Assembly (NCBI GenBank): GCA_964251965.1
Contig: CAXULQ010000006.1
Coordinates: 149,438 to 213,437 of the forward strand
DNA from: Mucilaginibacter_A sp964251965
Lineage (GTDB): Bacteria > Bacteroidota > Bacteroidia > Sphingobacteriales > Sphingobacteriaceae
DNA length: 64,000 nucleotides
Direction of reading: 5' to 3'
Under the pieces are notes generated by a model. The model had not been told where the DNA came from and did not search any database. It was given only the letters and a program-made list of their open reading frames with translations. How positions within the stretch are numbered: the stretch's first letter is position 1; the number at the start of each line of letters is the position of its first letter. Shown one piece after another: positions 18,174-26,797 of this stretch. The position numbers were made by a program, and so were the translations under genes.

Positions 18174-19868
18174 TTAGATCAGCAACCTAACCGGTTCTTC
18201 CAATAATGATTTTACAGTATTTAAAAAAGCAGCAGCAGTTGCACCATCAACCACACGATGATCTGCACTCAACGTAACTTTCATCACATTGCCAGGAACA
18301 ACAGCACCATTTTTAACAACAGGAATTTGTTGGATACCAGCAACAGCCAAAATACAAGAATCTGGTGGATTAATGATGGCCGTAAATTCATCCACACCAA
18401 ACATGCCCAAATTAGAAATTGTAAAAGTGGAACCTTCCCAATCGGAAGGCTGTAATTTTTTATCTTTTGCTTTTTTAGCGAAATCTTTTACTTCGGCAGA
18501 AATACGGCTTAATGATTTTCCGTCTGCAAAACGCACCACCGGAACCAGCAAACCTTCGTCAACCGCAACCGCAATCCCAATATTTACATGCTCGTTGTAG
18601 CGAATTTTATCGCCCAGCCAGGATGAATTGATCGCCGGATGTTGTTTCAAAGCACTTGCACAAGCTTTAACAACCAGATCGTTAAAGGATATTTTAACCG
18701 GCGAAACTTCGTTCATTTTGGTACGCGCGACCATTGCTTCATCCATATTGATAGAAACAGTAACATAAAAATGCGGTGCGGTAAACAAGCTTTCGGCCAA
18801 CCGTTTCGCAATTACCTTGCGCATTTGCGTAACCGGTTTTTCGGTAAATTTCTCTTCGCCGATGTATGGGGAAAGCGTGATCGTACCTTGTGCTTTAGCC
18901 ATACCTTCTTTAGCGGTTGCACTGGTAGCAATGGCTTCCTGTGCTTCTTTTACCGATGGGATTTCTGCCGATTCTGGTGTAGCAATAGCTCCGGCTGGTT
19001 TTGAGCCGGATTTAAAATCTTCAATATCTTTTTTAACGATACGCCCGCCTTCTGCACTTCCTTTAACTTCTGTTAAATTGATGCCTTTATCTTTTGCAAT
19101 TTTACGGGCTAACGGAGAAGCTTTTACACGACTGTCATCCGCTAAAGTTGCTGTTTCTGCCGGTGCTTCTTTTACCGGTGTATTTTCTGTTTCTTCAGTT
19201 TTGGTTTCTGCGGAAGGTGCAGTTCCGCCATTTTGTAACAATGGCGTAATATCAGTTCCTTCTTTACCAACGATTGCAATAATGCCGTTTACCGGTGCCG
19301 CTTCGCCTTCTTTTACGCCGATGTAAAGTAATGTTCCTTCTTCGTAACCCACAACTTCCATCGTGGCTTTATCGGTTGCAACATCAGCCAACGAATCATC
19401 AGCTTTTACTTTATCACCAACTTTAAAATTCCATTTTTCAATGGTTCCTTCAGTCATCGTATCACTTAAAAGCGGCATTCTGATAACAGTAGCGGGAATG
19501 TTGGAAGTATCCACTTTTGCAGCAGGCGCAGCAGCAGGTTTTTCTTCTGCTTTTGGTTGTTCTGATTTTGATTCAGCTTGAGGTGTGGCACTTCCACTTT
19601 CGGCTTCTAAAGCCGTTTTATAATCTTCGCCTTCTTTACCAATTACTGCAATAACAGCGTCAATGGGTACAGCTTTACCTTCTTCTGCACCGATATATAA
19701 AATTGTGCCATCCTGGTAAGATTCAAAATCCATGGTAGCTTTGTCTGTTTCTACCTCAGCCAATAAATCACCGGATTTTATTTTATCACCAACTTTTTTA
19801 TGCCATTTAGCTAATACCCCTTCAGTCATGGTATCGCTCATTTTTGGCATTTTTACTACTTCGGCCAT
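18174..19868 (-). CDS. pdhC: Pyruvate dehydrogenase E2, dihydrolipoamide acetyltransferase
   Basis: Core of the pyruvate dehydrogenase complex; transfers acetyl from lipoyl-lysine to CoA. It has two lipoyl domains with lysines in VETDKATMDF (Lys43) and VATDKATMEV, joined by Ala/Pro/Glu-rich linkers. A peripheral subunit-binding domain follows (VKASPLARKIAKDKGINL). The C-terminal catalytic domain has the active-site motif LSADHRVVDGATAAAF. At 564 residues it is a two-lipoyl form. It lies 58 bp downstream of the E1-alpha gene on the same strand, and an interspersed word (19904-19914) sits between them. Confidence 0.95.
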   Translation of the reverse strand: MAEVVKMPKMSDTMTEGVLAKWHKKVGDKIKSGDLLAEVETDKATMDFESYQDGTILYIGAEEGKAVPIDAVIAVIGKEGEDYKTALEAESGSATPQAESKSEQPKAEEKPAAAPAAKVDTSNIPATVIRMPLLSDTMTEGTIEKWNFKVGDKVKADDSLADVATDKATMEVVGYEEGTLLYIGVKEGEAAPVNGIIAIVGKEGTDITPLLQNGGTAPSAETKTEETENTPVKEAPAETATLADDSRVKASPLARKIAKDKGINLTEVKGSAEGGRIVKKDIEDFKSGSKPAGAIATPESAEIPSVKEAQEAIATSATAKEGMAKAQGTITLSPYIGEEKFTEKPVTQMRKVIAKRLAESLFTAPHFYVTVSINMDEAMVARTKMNEVSPVKISFNDLVVKACASALKQHPAINSSWLGDKIRYNEHVNIGIAVAVDEGLLVPVVRFADGKSLSRISAEVKDFAKKAKDKKLQPSDWEGSTFTISNLGMFGVDEFTAIINPPDSCILAVAGIQQIPVVKNGAVVPGNVMKVTLSADHRVVDGATAAAFLNTVKSLLEEPVRLLI

Positions 19869-19926
19869 ATATTAATTGGAGTTTTTATTATTGATAGGAA
19901 TGATGCTTCTTTTATCGGCTAAAAAA

Positions 19927-20922
19927 TTAGTCCATAATATATGGATAATCTTTTTGTACATAAACATCGGTGTACAACTCAGATGCTTCGGGATAAGGCG
20001 ATTCTTCTGCAAACTTCACAGCTTCGTCCACGATTCCTTTCACCTTTGCATCAATGCTTTCAAACCAGGCACCATCGGCATAATTTTCTTTTATAATCGC
20101 TTGTTTTACTACCTCGATCGGGTCTTTTGCTTTGTAGCTTTCCACCTCGTCTTTGGTACGGTATTTCTGCGGATCAGACATCGAATGTCCTTTATAACGA
20201 TACGTGCGCATTTCCAAAAAAGTCGGGCCTTCGCCGTTGCGTGCGCGCTGGATAGCTTCATCCATGGCATTGTGTACCGCAACAGGGTCCATGCCATCAA
20301 CCGGGGCAGAAGGCATATCATAAGCTAAACCCATTTTATAAATATCGGTCATGTTTGTAGTACGTGCTACGGAAGTTCCCATGGCATAACCATTATTTTC
20401 ACAGATAAAAACAACAGGCAATTTCCACAGCATTGCCATGTTAAAGGTTTCGTTTAAAGCTCCCTGACGTACAGCACCATCGCCCATGTAACACAAGTTT
20501 ACAAAATCTTCGCCTTTATATTTACTGGCAAAAGCGATACCTGCGCCTAGCGGAATTTGGCCACCTACGATAGCATGGCCGCCATAAAAGAAATTTTCTT
20601 TATCAAAAAGGTGCATCGACCCACCTTTTCCTTTAGAGCAACCGGTTGCTTTACCGTACATTTCGGCCATTATCGCATTTGGAGAAGTGCCTAATGCCAG
20701 AGCGTGTGCATGGTCACGATAAGTAGTAATCATACTATCGCCTCTTTTTATAACAGACATGGCACCGGCCAAAACTGCTTCCTGTCCGATATATAAGTGG
20801 CAAAACCCACGAATTTTCTGTTGTCCGTACAACTGTCCTGTCTTCTCTTCAAACTTGCGCATCAATAACATGGATTCGTACCACATTAAATACGTGTCTT
20901 TGGTAATAGCAACTGAGCTCAT
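19927..20922 (-). CDS. pdhA: Pyruvate dehydrogenase E1 component, alpha subunit
   Basis: Thiamine-diphosphate-dependent decarboxylase subunit of the pyruvate dehydrogenase complex. The ThDP motif GDGAVRQGALNETFNMA ends in CENN. Other signatures are GQEAVLAGAMSVI, YRDHAHALALG, CSKGKGGSMHLF and RYKGHSMSDPQ, the phosphorylation-loop region. The length (331) is standard. It is the first gene of the pdhA-pdhC pair. The beta subunit and E3 are not in the window. Confidence 0.95.
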   Translation of the reverse strand: MSSVAITKDTYLMWYESMLLMRKFEEKTGQLYGQQKIRGFCHLYIGQEAVLAGAMSVIKRGDSMITTYRDHAHALALGTSPNAIMAEMYGKATGCSKGKGGSMHLFDKENFFYGGHAIVGGQIPLGAGIAFASKYKGEDFVNLCYMGDGAVRQGALNETFNMAMLWKLPVVFICENNGYAMGTSVARTTNMTDIYKMGLAYDMPSAPVDGMDPVAVHNAMDEAIQRARNGEGPTFLEMRTYRYKGHSMSDPQKYRTKDEVESYKAKDPIEVVKQAIIKENYADGAWFESIDAKVKGIVDEAVKFAEESPYPEASELYTDVYVQKDYPYIMD

Positions 20923-21156
20923 GAACTATATTCTGTTTTTTAGATCAGCAAATCTAATTATATCCTGCTAAAAAAGCGAAACCCCAAACAGTTTGTTTAC
21001 ATACTAAACTGAGTTCGATTAATCAAAAGGCCATAATTTGCTTAGAATAGCTATTTTGATAAGAGATAGAAGGTTTTTTAGGTAGGAAAGCATATGATGA
21101 TTAACCCAGCAACGAGGTTTAAGGTGAAATTAATAAAAGACCTGTGCCTGGAATGT

Positions 21157-21273
21157 TCAATTTGGACGTTTTGAAGGCTTTCCAAGGATGAAGCCTTTGG
21201 TCGTGTTGTCAAAATTTTTGCAGAACTTATCTGCAAGACAGAAAATATCGCTAATTTTATTGAAGTCAATCAT
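21157..21273 (-). pseudogene. IS982-family transposase N-terminal remnant
   Basis: On the minus strand an open frame of 38 codons reads MIDFNKISDIFCLADKFCKN and ends GKPSKRPN before an in-frame stop. This matches the usual start of IS982 transposases (I-x-x-I-F/Y-C-x-x-D-x-F-C-K and N/K-x-S-K-R-P). The frame is closed by stops beyond that point and no DDE domain follows. This is the only recognisable content of the ~420 bp between pdhA and the Gfo/Idh/MocA gene. Confidence 0.65.
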
Positions 21274-21348
21274 TGGAAATGAATTCAAATATTGAAATGT
21301 CATATATACTTAAAAATTATGCAGACTTATCTTGCTAAAAGCATAAAA

Positions 21349-22437
21349 ATGAAGGCATGTATTGCAAAACTGGTCCTCACCCTGGTAATTATTGGCCTAT
21401 CTAAAAATGTTTCTGCCCAGCATCTACTGCGGGTAGTGGTAGCAGGTTTAAACCATGACCATGTTCACGGAATATTAAGCCAGTATAATAAAGGCTCGGT
21501 AGATATTGTTGGTATAGCCGAACCGAACAAGCAATTACAGCAAAAATTTAGCAAACTTTATCACTTGCCAGAGTCTTTGTTTTTTGATGACCTGAAGAAG
21601 TTATTGATCCAGAAAAAACCTGTTGCTGTTTTAGGTTATAACGAAGTTGGAAAGCATTTGGAAATTGTTGAAATGTGCGCTCCCTTAGGAATTTCCGTCA
21701 TGGTAGAAAAACCTTTGGCAGCAACCTTGGCCCAGGCAAAGCAAATTGAATCATTAGCCACTAAATATCATATCAAAGTACTAACAAATTTTGAAACTAC
21801 CTGGTATCCTTCTTACAAAGATGTTTACAACACGATTAGCAAAGACAGTATCGGACAAATCAAAAAAATGATTGTACATGACGGGCATCAGGGACCAAAA
21901 GAAATTGGTTGTAGTCCGGAGTTTTTAAGTTGGCTAACAGATCCGGTACTTAATGGTGCAGGTGCATTAAATGATTTCGGTTGTTATGGAGCAGATTTGA
22001 TGACCTGGTTCATGCAAGGACGTAAACCAATTGCAGTAACTGCTATTACAAGGCGTTATAAGCCTGCCGTTTATCCTAAAGTTGAAGACGATGCTACTGT
22101 TGTTTTAGAATACCCGGGAGCAACAGGATTGATCGAAGCATCTTGGAATTGGCCTTTTAGTATTAAAGATCTGGAAGTATTTGGACAAAAGGGATATTTA
22201 CATGCACTTGATAACGAAAACATCGTTAGCAGAATACGAGAAAATGTTAAAGGTGCTAAAAAAGCAGAACCATTAGATGCACCTATAAATTCTCCGATTG
22301 CTTATTTAACGGCTGTTCTTCAGAATAGACTTCCGGGAACAGATGATTTGTCATCTTTAAAATACAATATGATCGTTATGGAAATACTGGATGCAGCAAA
22401 AAGATCAGCTTCAACAGGTAAAAGAGTGGTTTTATAG
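21349..22437 (+). CDS. Exported Gfo/Idh/MocA family oxidoreductase
   Basis: NAD(P)-dependent sugar or polyol oxidoreductase fold. A signal peptide (MKACIAKLVLTLVIIGLSKN) precedes the Rossmann start LLRVVVAGLNHDHVHGIL. The family EKP motif is MVEKPLAATLAQAK, and a second conserved stretch is GAGALNDFGCYGADLMTWF. I use the ATG at 21349 because upstream in-frame starts (21292, 21319) only add residues before the signal peptide. The export signal fits the secreted subfamily common in Bacteroidota. The substrate is unknown. It is flanked by insertion-sequence debris on both sides. Confidence 0.85.
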   Translation: MKACIAKLVLTLVIIGLSKNVSAQHLLRVVVAGLNHDHVHGILSQYNKGSVDIVGIAEPNKQLQQKFSKLYHLPESLFFDDLKKLLIQKKPVAVLGYNEVGKHLEIVEMCAPLGISVMVEKPLAATLAQAKQIESLATKYHIKVLTNFETTWYPSYKDVYNTISKDSIGQIKKMIVHDGHQGPKEIGCSPEFLSWLTDPVLNGAGALNDFGCYGADLMTWFMQGRKPIAVTAITRRYKPAVYPKVEDDATVVLEYPGATGLIEASWNWPFSIKDLEVFGQKGYLHALDNENIVSRIRENVKGAKKAEPLDAPINSPIAYLTAVLQNRLPGTDDLSSLKYNMIVMEILDAAKRSASTGKRVVL

Positions 22438-22439
22438 GC

Positions 22440-22831
22440 AACAAAAAACTGCGGCATTTTTTGGCCATATATTGGGAACAAGCAAAAGAAGATAGGGTTG
22501 CTGTATGACATTTGTAAACACAGTGGCGAGTTATTGGCTGCAAGCTGGGGCAAAAGGAGCACAAAAGCCTTACTTAAAAAGCTTCAGGAACGGGAGATTA
22601 ACTTTTACTGTACCGATCACTGGAAGGCATTTGCCCAGGTATTGCCAAAAGAAAAACAGATGATCTTTAAAAAATATACAAAGAAAATAGAAGGTATAAA
22701 CACCTTGGTTTAGAACAAGGTTAAGAAGACTGGTAAATAGAACAATATACTTCTCGAAAAAGCTGATCTACCATTATTCCATGATGAAATTTGCTGTTTA
22801 TGAACGTAATACGAAAACGTCATCCATTTGA
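22440..22831 (+). pseudogene. IS1-family transposase C-terminal remnant with frameshift
   Basis: Open reading in one frame gives WPYIGNKQKKIGLLYD, then NFYCTDHWKAFAQVLPKE and KKYTKKIEGINT, matching the InsB core of IS1 transposases (W-S-Y-V-G, Y-T-D-x-W-x-A-Y, K-Y-T-x-x-I-E-x-x-N). At ~22705 the frame is lost by what looks like one extra T. The next frame continues with WFRTRLRRLVNRTIYFSKKL and YHYSMMKFAVYE, the usual C-terminus. The N-terminal part is missing. It starts directly after the Gfo/Idh/MocA stop. Confidence 0.85.
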
Positions 22832-22994
22832 AATCACAACCAAATATTTAAATATGAGATGCTTAAATATACTTACGCTTCCTCTGATTGACAAATTTTT
22901 ATTGTATTTTATTAATCGAACTCAAGTTAATAATAAAAATTAAACTATAGTGAAATATTTATAACTTTCATTTTTTTTTACGAAATAAAGCCTA

Positions 22995-23056
22995 TAAATT
23001 TGAAAATCCTGATAACCTAATGCTATTAGGTACGTTAAATAACTCATTGAAGAGTT
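22995..23056 (+). promoter_or_regulatory. Putative -7 box and two small palindromes before the NlpC/P60 gene
   Basis: TAAATTTG (22995-23002) fits the -7 consensus. CCTAAT-GCT-ATTAGG (23016-23030) and AACTC-N6-GAGTT (23041-23056) follow in the leader, just ahead of the start at 23074. Whether they bind a regulator is unknown. Nothing else was recognised between the IS1 remnant and this point. Confidence 0.3.
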
Positions 23057-23073
23057 TAACAAATTAGTTTTAG

Positions 23074-23634
23074 ATGAAGAAGTTAACAATCATTATCCTG
23101 TTTATAATAACAACTGTTACAGTCAATGCTCAAGCAACAAAAGTTGTACCAAACCAAAGCACAGAAAAAAATAATGATGATGATAACGACGATAACCTAA
23201 GTAAAGGTTATTTTTCTCAGATTATGGGCGTTGCTTTATCCGCTACATCCAATGTAAAGCTGTTCCAATTTGTTTACGACTGGATCGGAACGCCATACCA
23301 TTTAGGCGGAGATAATAAAAAAGGTATTGATTGTTCTGGTTTTGCATTCCAACTGTATAATAAAGTATTCAATACGGTCATCGGCAACAACAGCCGGAAC
23401 ATTTTTAGCATGGTCAATCCGGTAGGAAAAGAAGAATTGAAAGAAGGCGACCTGGTTTTCTTTAAAATACACAGCCGTTCTATTACGCATGTTGGTGTTT
23501 ATATCGGTGATGGCCGTTTTGCGCATGCATCATCCAGTAAAGGTGTGATGATCAGCAATTTGGCTGATCCATACTGGACACGATATTATTACAACGGTGG
23601 TCGGTTACTATCCGACTTAACAGCAAGTAATTAA
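23074..23634 (+). CDS. NlpC/P60 family (C40) cell-wall peptidase
   Basis: Secreted endopeptidase expected to cut peptidoglycan stem peptides. It has a signal peptide (MKKLTIIILFIITTVTVNAQ), an Asp/Asn-rich linker and one NlpC/P60 domain. The catalytic Cys is in KGIDCSGFAFQLYN, the His in ITHVGVYIGDGRFAHASS, and GDLVFFKI lies between them. At 186 residues it is a minimal single-domain member. The following hairpin terminator is shared with the small convergent membrane-protein gene. Confidence 0.9.
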   Translation: MKKLTIIILFIITTVTVNAQATKVVPNQSTEKNNDDDNDDNLSKGYFSQIMGVALSATSNVKLFQFVYDWIGTPYHLGGDNKKGIDCSGFAFQLYNKVFNTVIGNNSRNIFSMVNPVGKEELKEGDLVFFKIHSRSITHVGVYIGDGRFAHASSSKGVMISNLADPYWTRYYYNGGRLLSDLTASN

Positions 23635-23638
23635 ATCA

Positions 23639-23679
23639 ATAAAAGAAGCCCCGGAAAAATTTTCGGGGCTTCTTTTATC
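23639..23679. terminator. Bidirectional terminator built from the interspersed word
   Basis: ATAAAAGAAGCCCCG and CGGGGCTTCTTTTAT form a 15-bp perfect stem around GAAAAATTTT. The outer 11 bases of each arm are the interspersed word (TAAAAGAAGC) in inverted orientation. It lies between convergent genes and overlaps the stop codon of the minus-strand small protein. Confidence 0.9.
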
Positions 23680-23854
23680 ACACATCTTTTGTTGTCCGTA
23701 CCAGGCTGATCCCGCTTGAGAAAAAAATAATCCCCACAATTACCGCAACAATTACAATCCGGGTTTCGCCGGTATGCTGGATGTAACTGTACGCGCCATA
23801 AATAATCCCGATAATACCCAAAAGGGTTAAAATTCCGCCAAAAGCTCTTTTCAT
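23678..23854 (-). CDS. Small two-helix membrane protein (58 aa)
   Basis: An uninterrupted 58-codon frame begins MKRAFGGILTLLGIIGIIYG and ends SGISLVRTTKDV. It consists of two hydrophobic helices joined by a short polar turn (YIQHTGETR). The hydrophobic pattern and the fit between a terminator and the next promoter region support a real gene. Small proteins of this shape are common in Bacteroidota and have no known function. Confidence 0.7.
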   Translation of the reverse strand: MKRAFGGILTLLGIIGIIYGAYSYIQHTGETRIVIVAVIVGIIFFSSGISLVRTTKDV

Positions 23855-23957
23855 AATTTTGATTGTTTTAAGGTTAAGTACTTCTTTATCAGCAAAAAAT
23901 AAACCACTTTTACAGATACTGTTTTTATACGTGTTTTTTGGTTAAACCAATTATAAA

Positions 23958-24893
23958 ATGACGAACATTTTCTCCATCGTTTTCTTGCTGATAGTCCTGG
24001 TTATTGCTTTCAGTTCCTTCGTAACCGTGCAGCAAGGCACCATTGCCGTAGTTACGGTTTTCGGGAAATACCGCCGGGTTTTATTTCCCGGTCTTAATTT
24101 TAAAATCCCGCTGATTGAGCAAATATTTTCCCGTATTTCCATCCAGAACCGTTCGGTAGAACTGGAGTTTCAGGCCGTAACTGTCGACCAAGCCAATGTT
24201 TATTTTAAAGCGATGCTTTTATATTCCGTTTTTGATCAGAATGAAGAAACCATCAAAAATGTAGCCTTTAAGTTTGTGGATGAACGGAATTTAATGCAAG
24301 CTTTGATCCGTACGGTGGAAGGTTCCATCCGCGCTTATGTGGCAACCAAACGGCAGTCGGACGTGCTGATTTTGCGCCGCGATATAGTAGAACATGTAAA
24401 AGAACAACTGGATCAGATCCTGGAAAGCTGGGGCTACCATTTGCAGGATTTGCAGTTGAATGATATTACTTTTGATGAAGTGATCATGAAATCGATGAGC
24501 CAGGTAGTAGCATCCAACAACCTGAAAGCGGCTGCCGAAAACGAAGGACAAGCTTTGTTAATCACCAAAACCAAAGGTGCCGAAGCCGAAGGAAATGCCA
24601 TAAAAATTGCCGCCGAGGCAGAACGCCAGGCCGCACAATTACGCGGACAGGGAATTGCCTTGTTCCGGGAAGAAGTGGCCAAAGGGATGTCGGTTGCCGC
24701 CAAAGAGATGCAGGACGCCAACATGGATACTTCCGTTATTTTATTTACGATGTGGACGGAATCCATCAAACACTTCTCCGAAAACTCCAAAGGCAATGTG
24801 ATTTTCCTGGATGGTTCTACGGATGGCATGAAGCGCACCATGCAGGAAATGATGAGTATGAATTTGCTGAATACGGAGAATAAAAAGGCTTGA
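23958..24893 (+). CDS. SPFH/stomatin-prohibitin family membrane protein (slipin)
   Basis: Membrane-anchored scaffold protein of the HflK/HflC-stomatin group. One N-terminal transmembrane helix (SIVFLLIVLVIAFSSFV) is followed by the SPFH domain: QQGTIAVVTVFGKYRRVLFP, FKIPLIEQIFSRIS and SVELEFQAVTVDQANVYFKA. A long Ala/Glu-rich coiled-coil region comes after that (AAENEGQALLITKTKGAEAE). At 311 residues it is typical. The gene stands alone, with no NfeD partner beside it. Confidence 0.88.
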   Translation: MTNIFSIVFLLIVLVIAFSSFVTVQQGTIAVVTVFGKYRRVLFPGLNFKIPLIEQIFSRISIQNRSVELEFQAVTVDQANVYFKAMLLYSVFDQNEETIKNVAFKFVDERNLMQALIRTVEGSIRAYVATKRQSDVLILRRDIVEHVKEQLDQILESWGYHLQDLQLNDITFDEVIMKSMSQVVASNNLKAAAENEGQALLITKTKGAEAEGNAIKIAAEAERQAAQLRGQGIALFREEVAKGMSVAAKEMQDANMDTSVILFTMWTESIKHFSENSKGNVIFLDGSTDGMKRTMQEMMSMNLLNTENKKA

Positions 24894-24979
24894 TGCTGTT
24901 TTTAGCAGGTGTTTTTATAGGTTGTTAACTAAATCAAATATTTGTGCAACCTTTATCTCTGCTCTGACATCATTGTAGT

Positions 24980-26020
24980 ATGAAATATAGACTGATTTTA
25001 TCAATTATGTTCTTTGTCGGTGCTATTCATGCTCACGGACAATCCATCAATGTTTCCATAACAGATAGTGTTAAAATTTTTTTGGATAAAAGTTTAGACA
25101 TCGTTCAAGCCAATGCAATCAATAGGGATTCGGTAAATTGGCCAGAACTCAGAAAACAGATATATCAAAAGGCTAACGGCTCAGCAACTTATGAAGATAT
25201 TTTACCTATTTATCCTTACCTTTTTGAACAAATAGGAGATCATCACGGCGCACTAAAATTTAAAGGCAAATCATATTTTTGGAAGCAACCTTCTGTTCCA
25301 TACAACAATCAAAAAGTAATAACAGCTGTAAAAAAGTATGATTCAGTAATAGTCAAACGCTTATCAAAGCGTATCGGTTATATACTGCTGCCTGGCAATA
25401 ATGACTTTGGTGCAAAAAACATCAATAAGGACGGGCAACATATTCGAAATGTTATCGCTTCAGTTAACAATGATGAAATTAAAGGTTGGATAATTGATTT
25501 GCGGGTTAACACCGGTGGTAACATGTATCAGATGCTGGCTGGCTTAGGACGTTTGCTTGGGGATGGAAAAGTTGGCGGCTTTGTAAATCAGCACAAACAA
25601 GAAGATGGAAATTGGTATATCAAAAATGGTAATATTTATATTGATAGTACCCAAGTATCTAACATTACAGATCAGAAGAAACTTATTTATAAATCGATTC
25701 CTATTGCAGTCTTGATAAGTGGCAGGACGGCGAGTGCCGGAGAAGTAGTGGCGATTAGCACTATTTCGCGCAAAAATTCAATTTTAATTGGCGAAAATAG
25801 TGCAGGATACACTACCGCGAATCAGGGTTTTGAAATAAACAAATATGCAGGTTTAAATTTAGCCATTGGTTTTGATGCTGATAGAAGAGGTAAAATTTAC
25901 AGAAATTATGTATCTCCCGATATATTAGTTCAGGGAGGTGACGATTTTGAGAATTTGGAAAAAGATCAGAAAATCATTACTGCTATTAAATGGCTTCAAA
26001 AAGCGGACAATAATAAATAA
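24980..26020 (+). CDS. S41 family peptidase, exported
   Basis: Serine peptidase related to C-terminal processing and tricorn-type proteases. It has a signal peptide (MKYRLILSIMFFVGAIHAHG), no obvious PDZ domain, and an S41 core: GYILLPGNNDFG, GWIIDLRVNTGGNMYQM, the nucleophile Ser in ISGRTASAGEVV, and GENSAGYTTANQGF. At 346 residues it is a short form, unrelated in layout to the Prc at the window start. The substrate is unknown. Confidence 0.85.
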   Translation: MKYRLILSIMFFVGAIHAHGQSINVSITDSVKIFLDKSLDIVQANAINRDSVNWPELRKQIYQKANGSATYEDILPIYPYLFEQIGDHHGALKFKGKSYFWKQPSVPYNNQKVITAVKKYDSVIVKRLSKRIGYILLPGNNDFGAKNINKDGQHIRNVIASVNNDEIKGWIIDLRVNTGGNMYQMLAGLGRLLGDGKVGGFVNQHKQEDGNWYIKNGNIYIDSTQVSNITDQKKLIYKSIPIAVLISGRTASAGEVVAISTISRKNSILIGENSAGYTTANQGFEINKYAGLNLAIGFDADRRGKIYRNYVSPDILVQGGDDFENLEKDQKIITAIKWLQKADNNK

Positions 26021-26056
26021 GTCTATTATACTACAAGTTACTCATACTTCTTTTAT

Positions 26057-26115
26057 CTACCCTTTTTCATACTGAATCGTCATCTTGGCAACCCGTTCTT
26101 CGCAATATTTCAATT
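26057..26115 (-). pseudogene. Gene-tail remnant A (CEERVAKMTIQYEKG-stop)
   Basis: The minus strand reads KYCEERVAKMTIQYEKG and a stop, with no supporting reading frame upstream. A similar tail occurs at 26328-26414. Both are followed by an interspersed word a few bases after the stop. The parent family is not recognised. Confidence 0.45.
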
Positions 26116-26220
26116 TAAAACTATTGAGACGATTAAAAAAGAAAAAGCATCCTATACTGTAAATAGATGCGTGAAATAAGAACGAAATTAAAGTAGGAGA
26201 AACGGTTTTAAAAAACAAAA

Positions 26221-26263
26221 ACCCGGTTTCATCATCCCATACGGGAGAGAGGATTTACCGGGT
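26221..26263 (-). terminator. Probable terminator of the lost minus-strand gene
   Basis: ACCCGGT and ACCGGGT arms enclose a long loop. On the minus strand the 3' arm is followed by TTTTTGTTTTTT. It lies just downstream (minus-strand sense) of gene-tail remnant B. Confidence 0.5.
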
Positions 26264-26327
26264 GTCGCATAGCAAATGTAAGGCTTTAAGTTGTAAAATT
26301 GTGAAACCCCCATACTTCTTTTACCAC

Positions 26328-26414
26328 CTATTTTTCATACATCACCGTCATCTTGGCAACTCGTTCTTCCAAAGATTCCATCGTCATTTTCTCGCGTAAA
26401 CAATTAACCAAAAT
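26328..26414 (-). pseudogene. Gene-tail remnant B (ESLEERVAKMTVMYEK-stop)
   Basis: Minus-strand codons give ILVNCLREKMTMESLEERVA, then KMTVMYEK and a stop. The frame is closed upstream. It shares EERVAKMT-x2-YEK with remnant A 270 bp away, so this looks like duplicated 3' ends of one lost gene. Function is unknown. Confidence 0.5.
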
Positions 26415-26501
26415 CGGAATTCAGGGGTAATCTACTACTTGTCAATTCAAAAAGCAGAGAAATCTTTTGTTGAACTATCGATAAAGAATATTCTCTATAG
26501 A

Positions 26502-26534
26502 TTTGGTAGATTATTAAAAATATTTTTATGTTTG
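26502..26534 (+). promoter_or_regulatory. Promoter of the Cys leader / SusC operon
   Basis: TTTG at 26502-26505, 21 bases of spacer, then TATGTTTG at 26527-26534: a full match to the Bacteroidota TTTG-N19..21-TAnnTTTG promoter. Transcription should start near 26541, about 15 bases before the Cys-rich leader ORF and ~350 bases before SusC. Confidence 0.7.
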
Positions 26535-26555
26535 CGATATAATAACTGTAGTTCA

Positions 26556-26651
26556 ATGAATACCTCTTTACTTTTTAAAGGAAAAGTTTTTAAAAACAAC
26601 TTCATATTTCTATCCCAAATAGAATGTATGATGTGCTGTTGTTGCAAATAA
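26556..26651 (+). CDS. Cys-rich leader ORF (31 aa) upstream of SusC
   Basis: ATG to TAA, 31 codons, ending SQIECMMCCCCK: five Cys and two Met in the last nine residues. It is the first ORF after a full consensus promoter and lies 243 bp before the SusC start. A second 31-codon ORF with the same kind of tail precedes the redoxin gene at 52226. A run of Cys codons at the end of a short leader is what a ribosome-stalling sensor of cysteinyl-tRNA would look like, comparable in principle to attenuator leader peptides. The longer open frame from 26439 starts before the promoter and is not favoured. Confidence 0.6.
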   Translation: MNTSLLFKGKVFKNNFIFLSQIECMMCCCCK

Positions 26652-26772
26652 CTTAAGGTTAACTCGATTTAATGCAGTAACTCAAGGCATTTGGCTAAGG
26701 ATATAACTGTAGCAATACCACTTTTAAAACAAGAATAAATTACAGGATGAAATAATTTGAACACTATAAAAA

Positions 26773-26797
26773 AACCGGCAAGGAAGCCTTGCCGGTT
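26773..26797. terminator. Stem-loop in the SusC leader
   Basis: AACCGGCAAGG and CCTTGCCGGTT form an 11-bp perfect stem with a 3-base loop. The A-run lies on its 5' side, so as an intrinsic terminator it reads on the minus strand. On the plus strand it is a stable leader hairpin without a U-tract. It lies between the Cys leader and SusC and could be part of a leader-control structure or a relic of a minus-strand gene. Confidence 0.55.

Noticed and set aside
18258..19326. Several plus-strand ORFs of 65-169 codons across the E2 gene
   Set aside because: All lie antisense to pdhC, lack recognisable domains and come from its Ala/Glu/Lys-rich codons.
21078..21269. A 63-residue minus-strand ORF
   Set aside because: It is a shadow of the IS982 transposase fragment read in another frame.
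26439..26651. A 70-residue ORF ending in the same Cys run
   Set aside because: Its first half precedes the consensus promoter at 26502-26534. The 31-codon ORF from 26556 is the part that would be transcribed.
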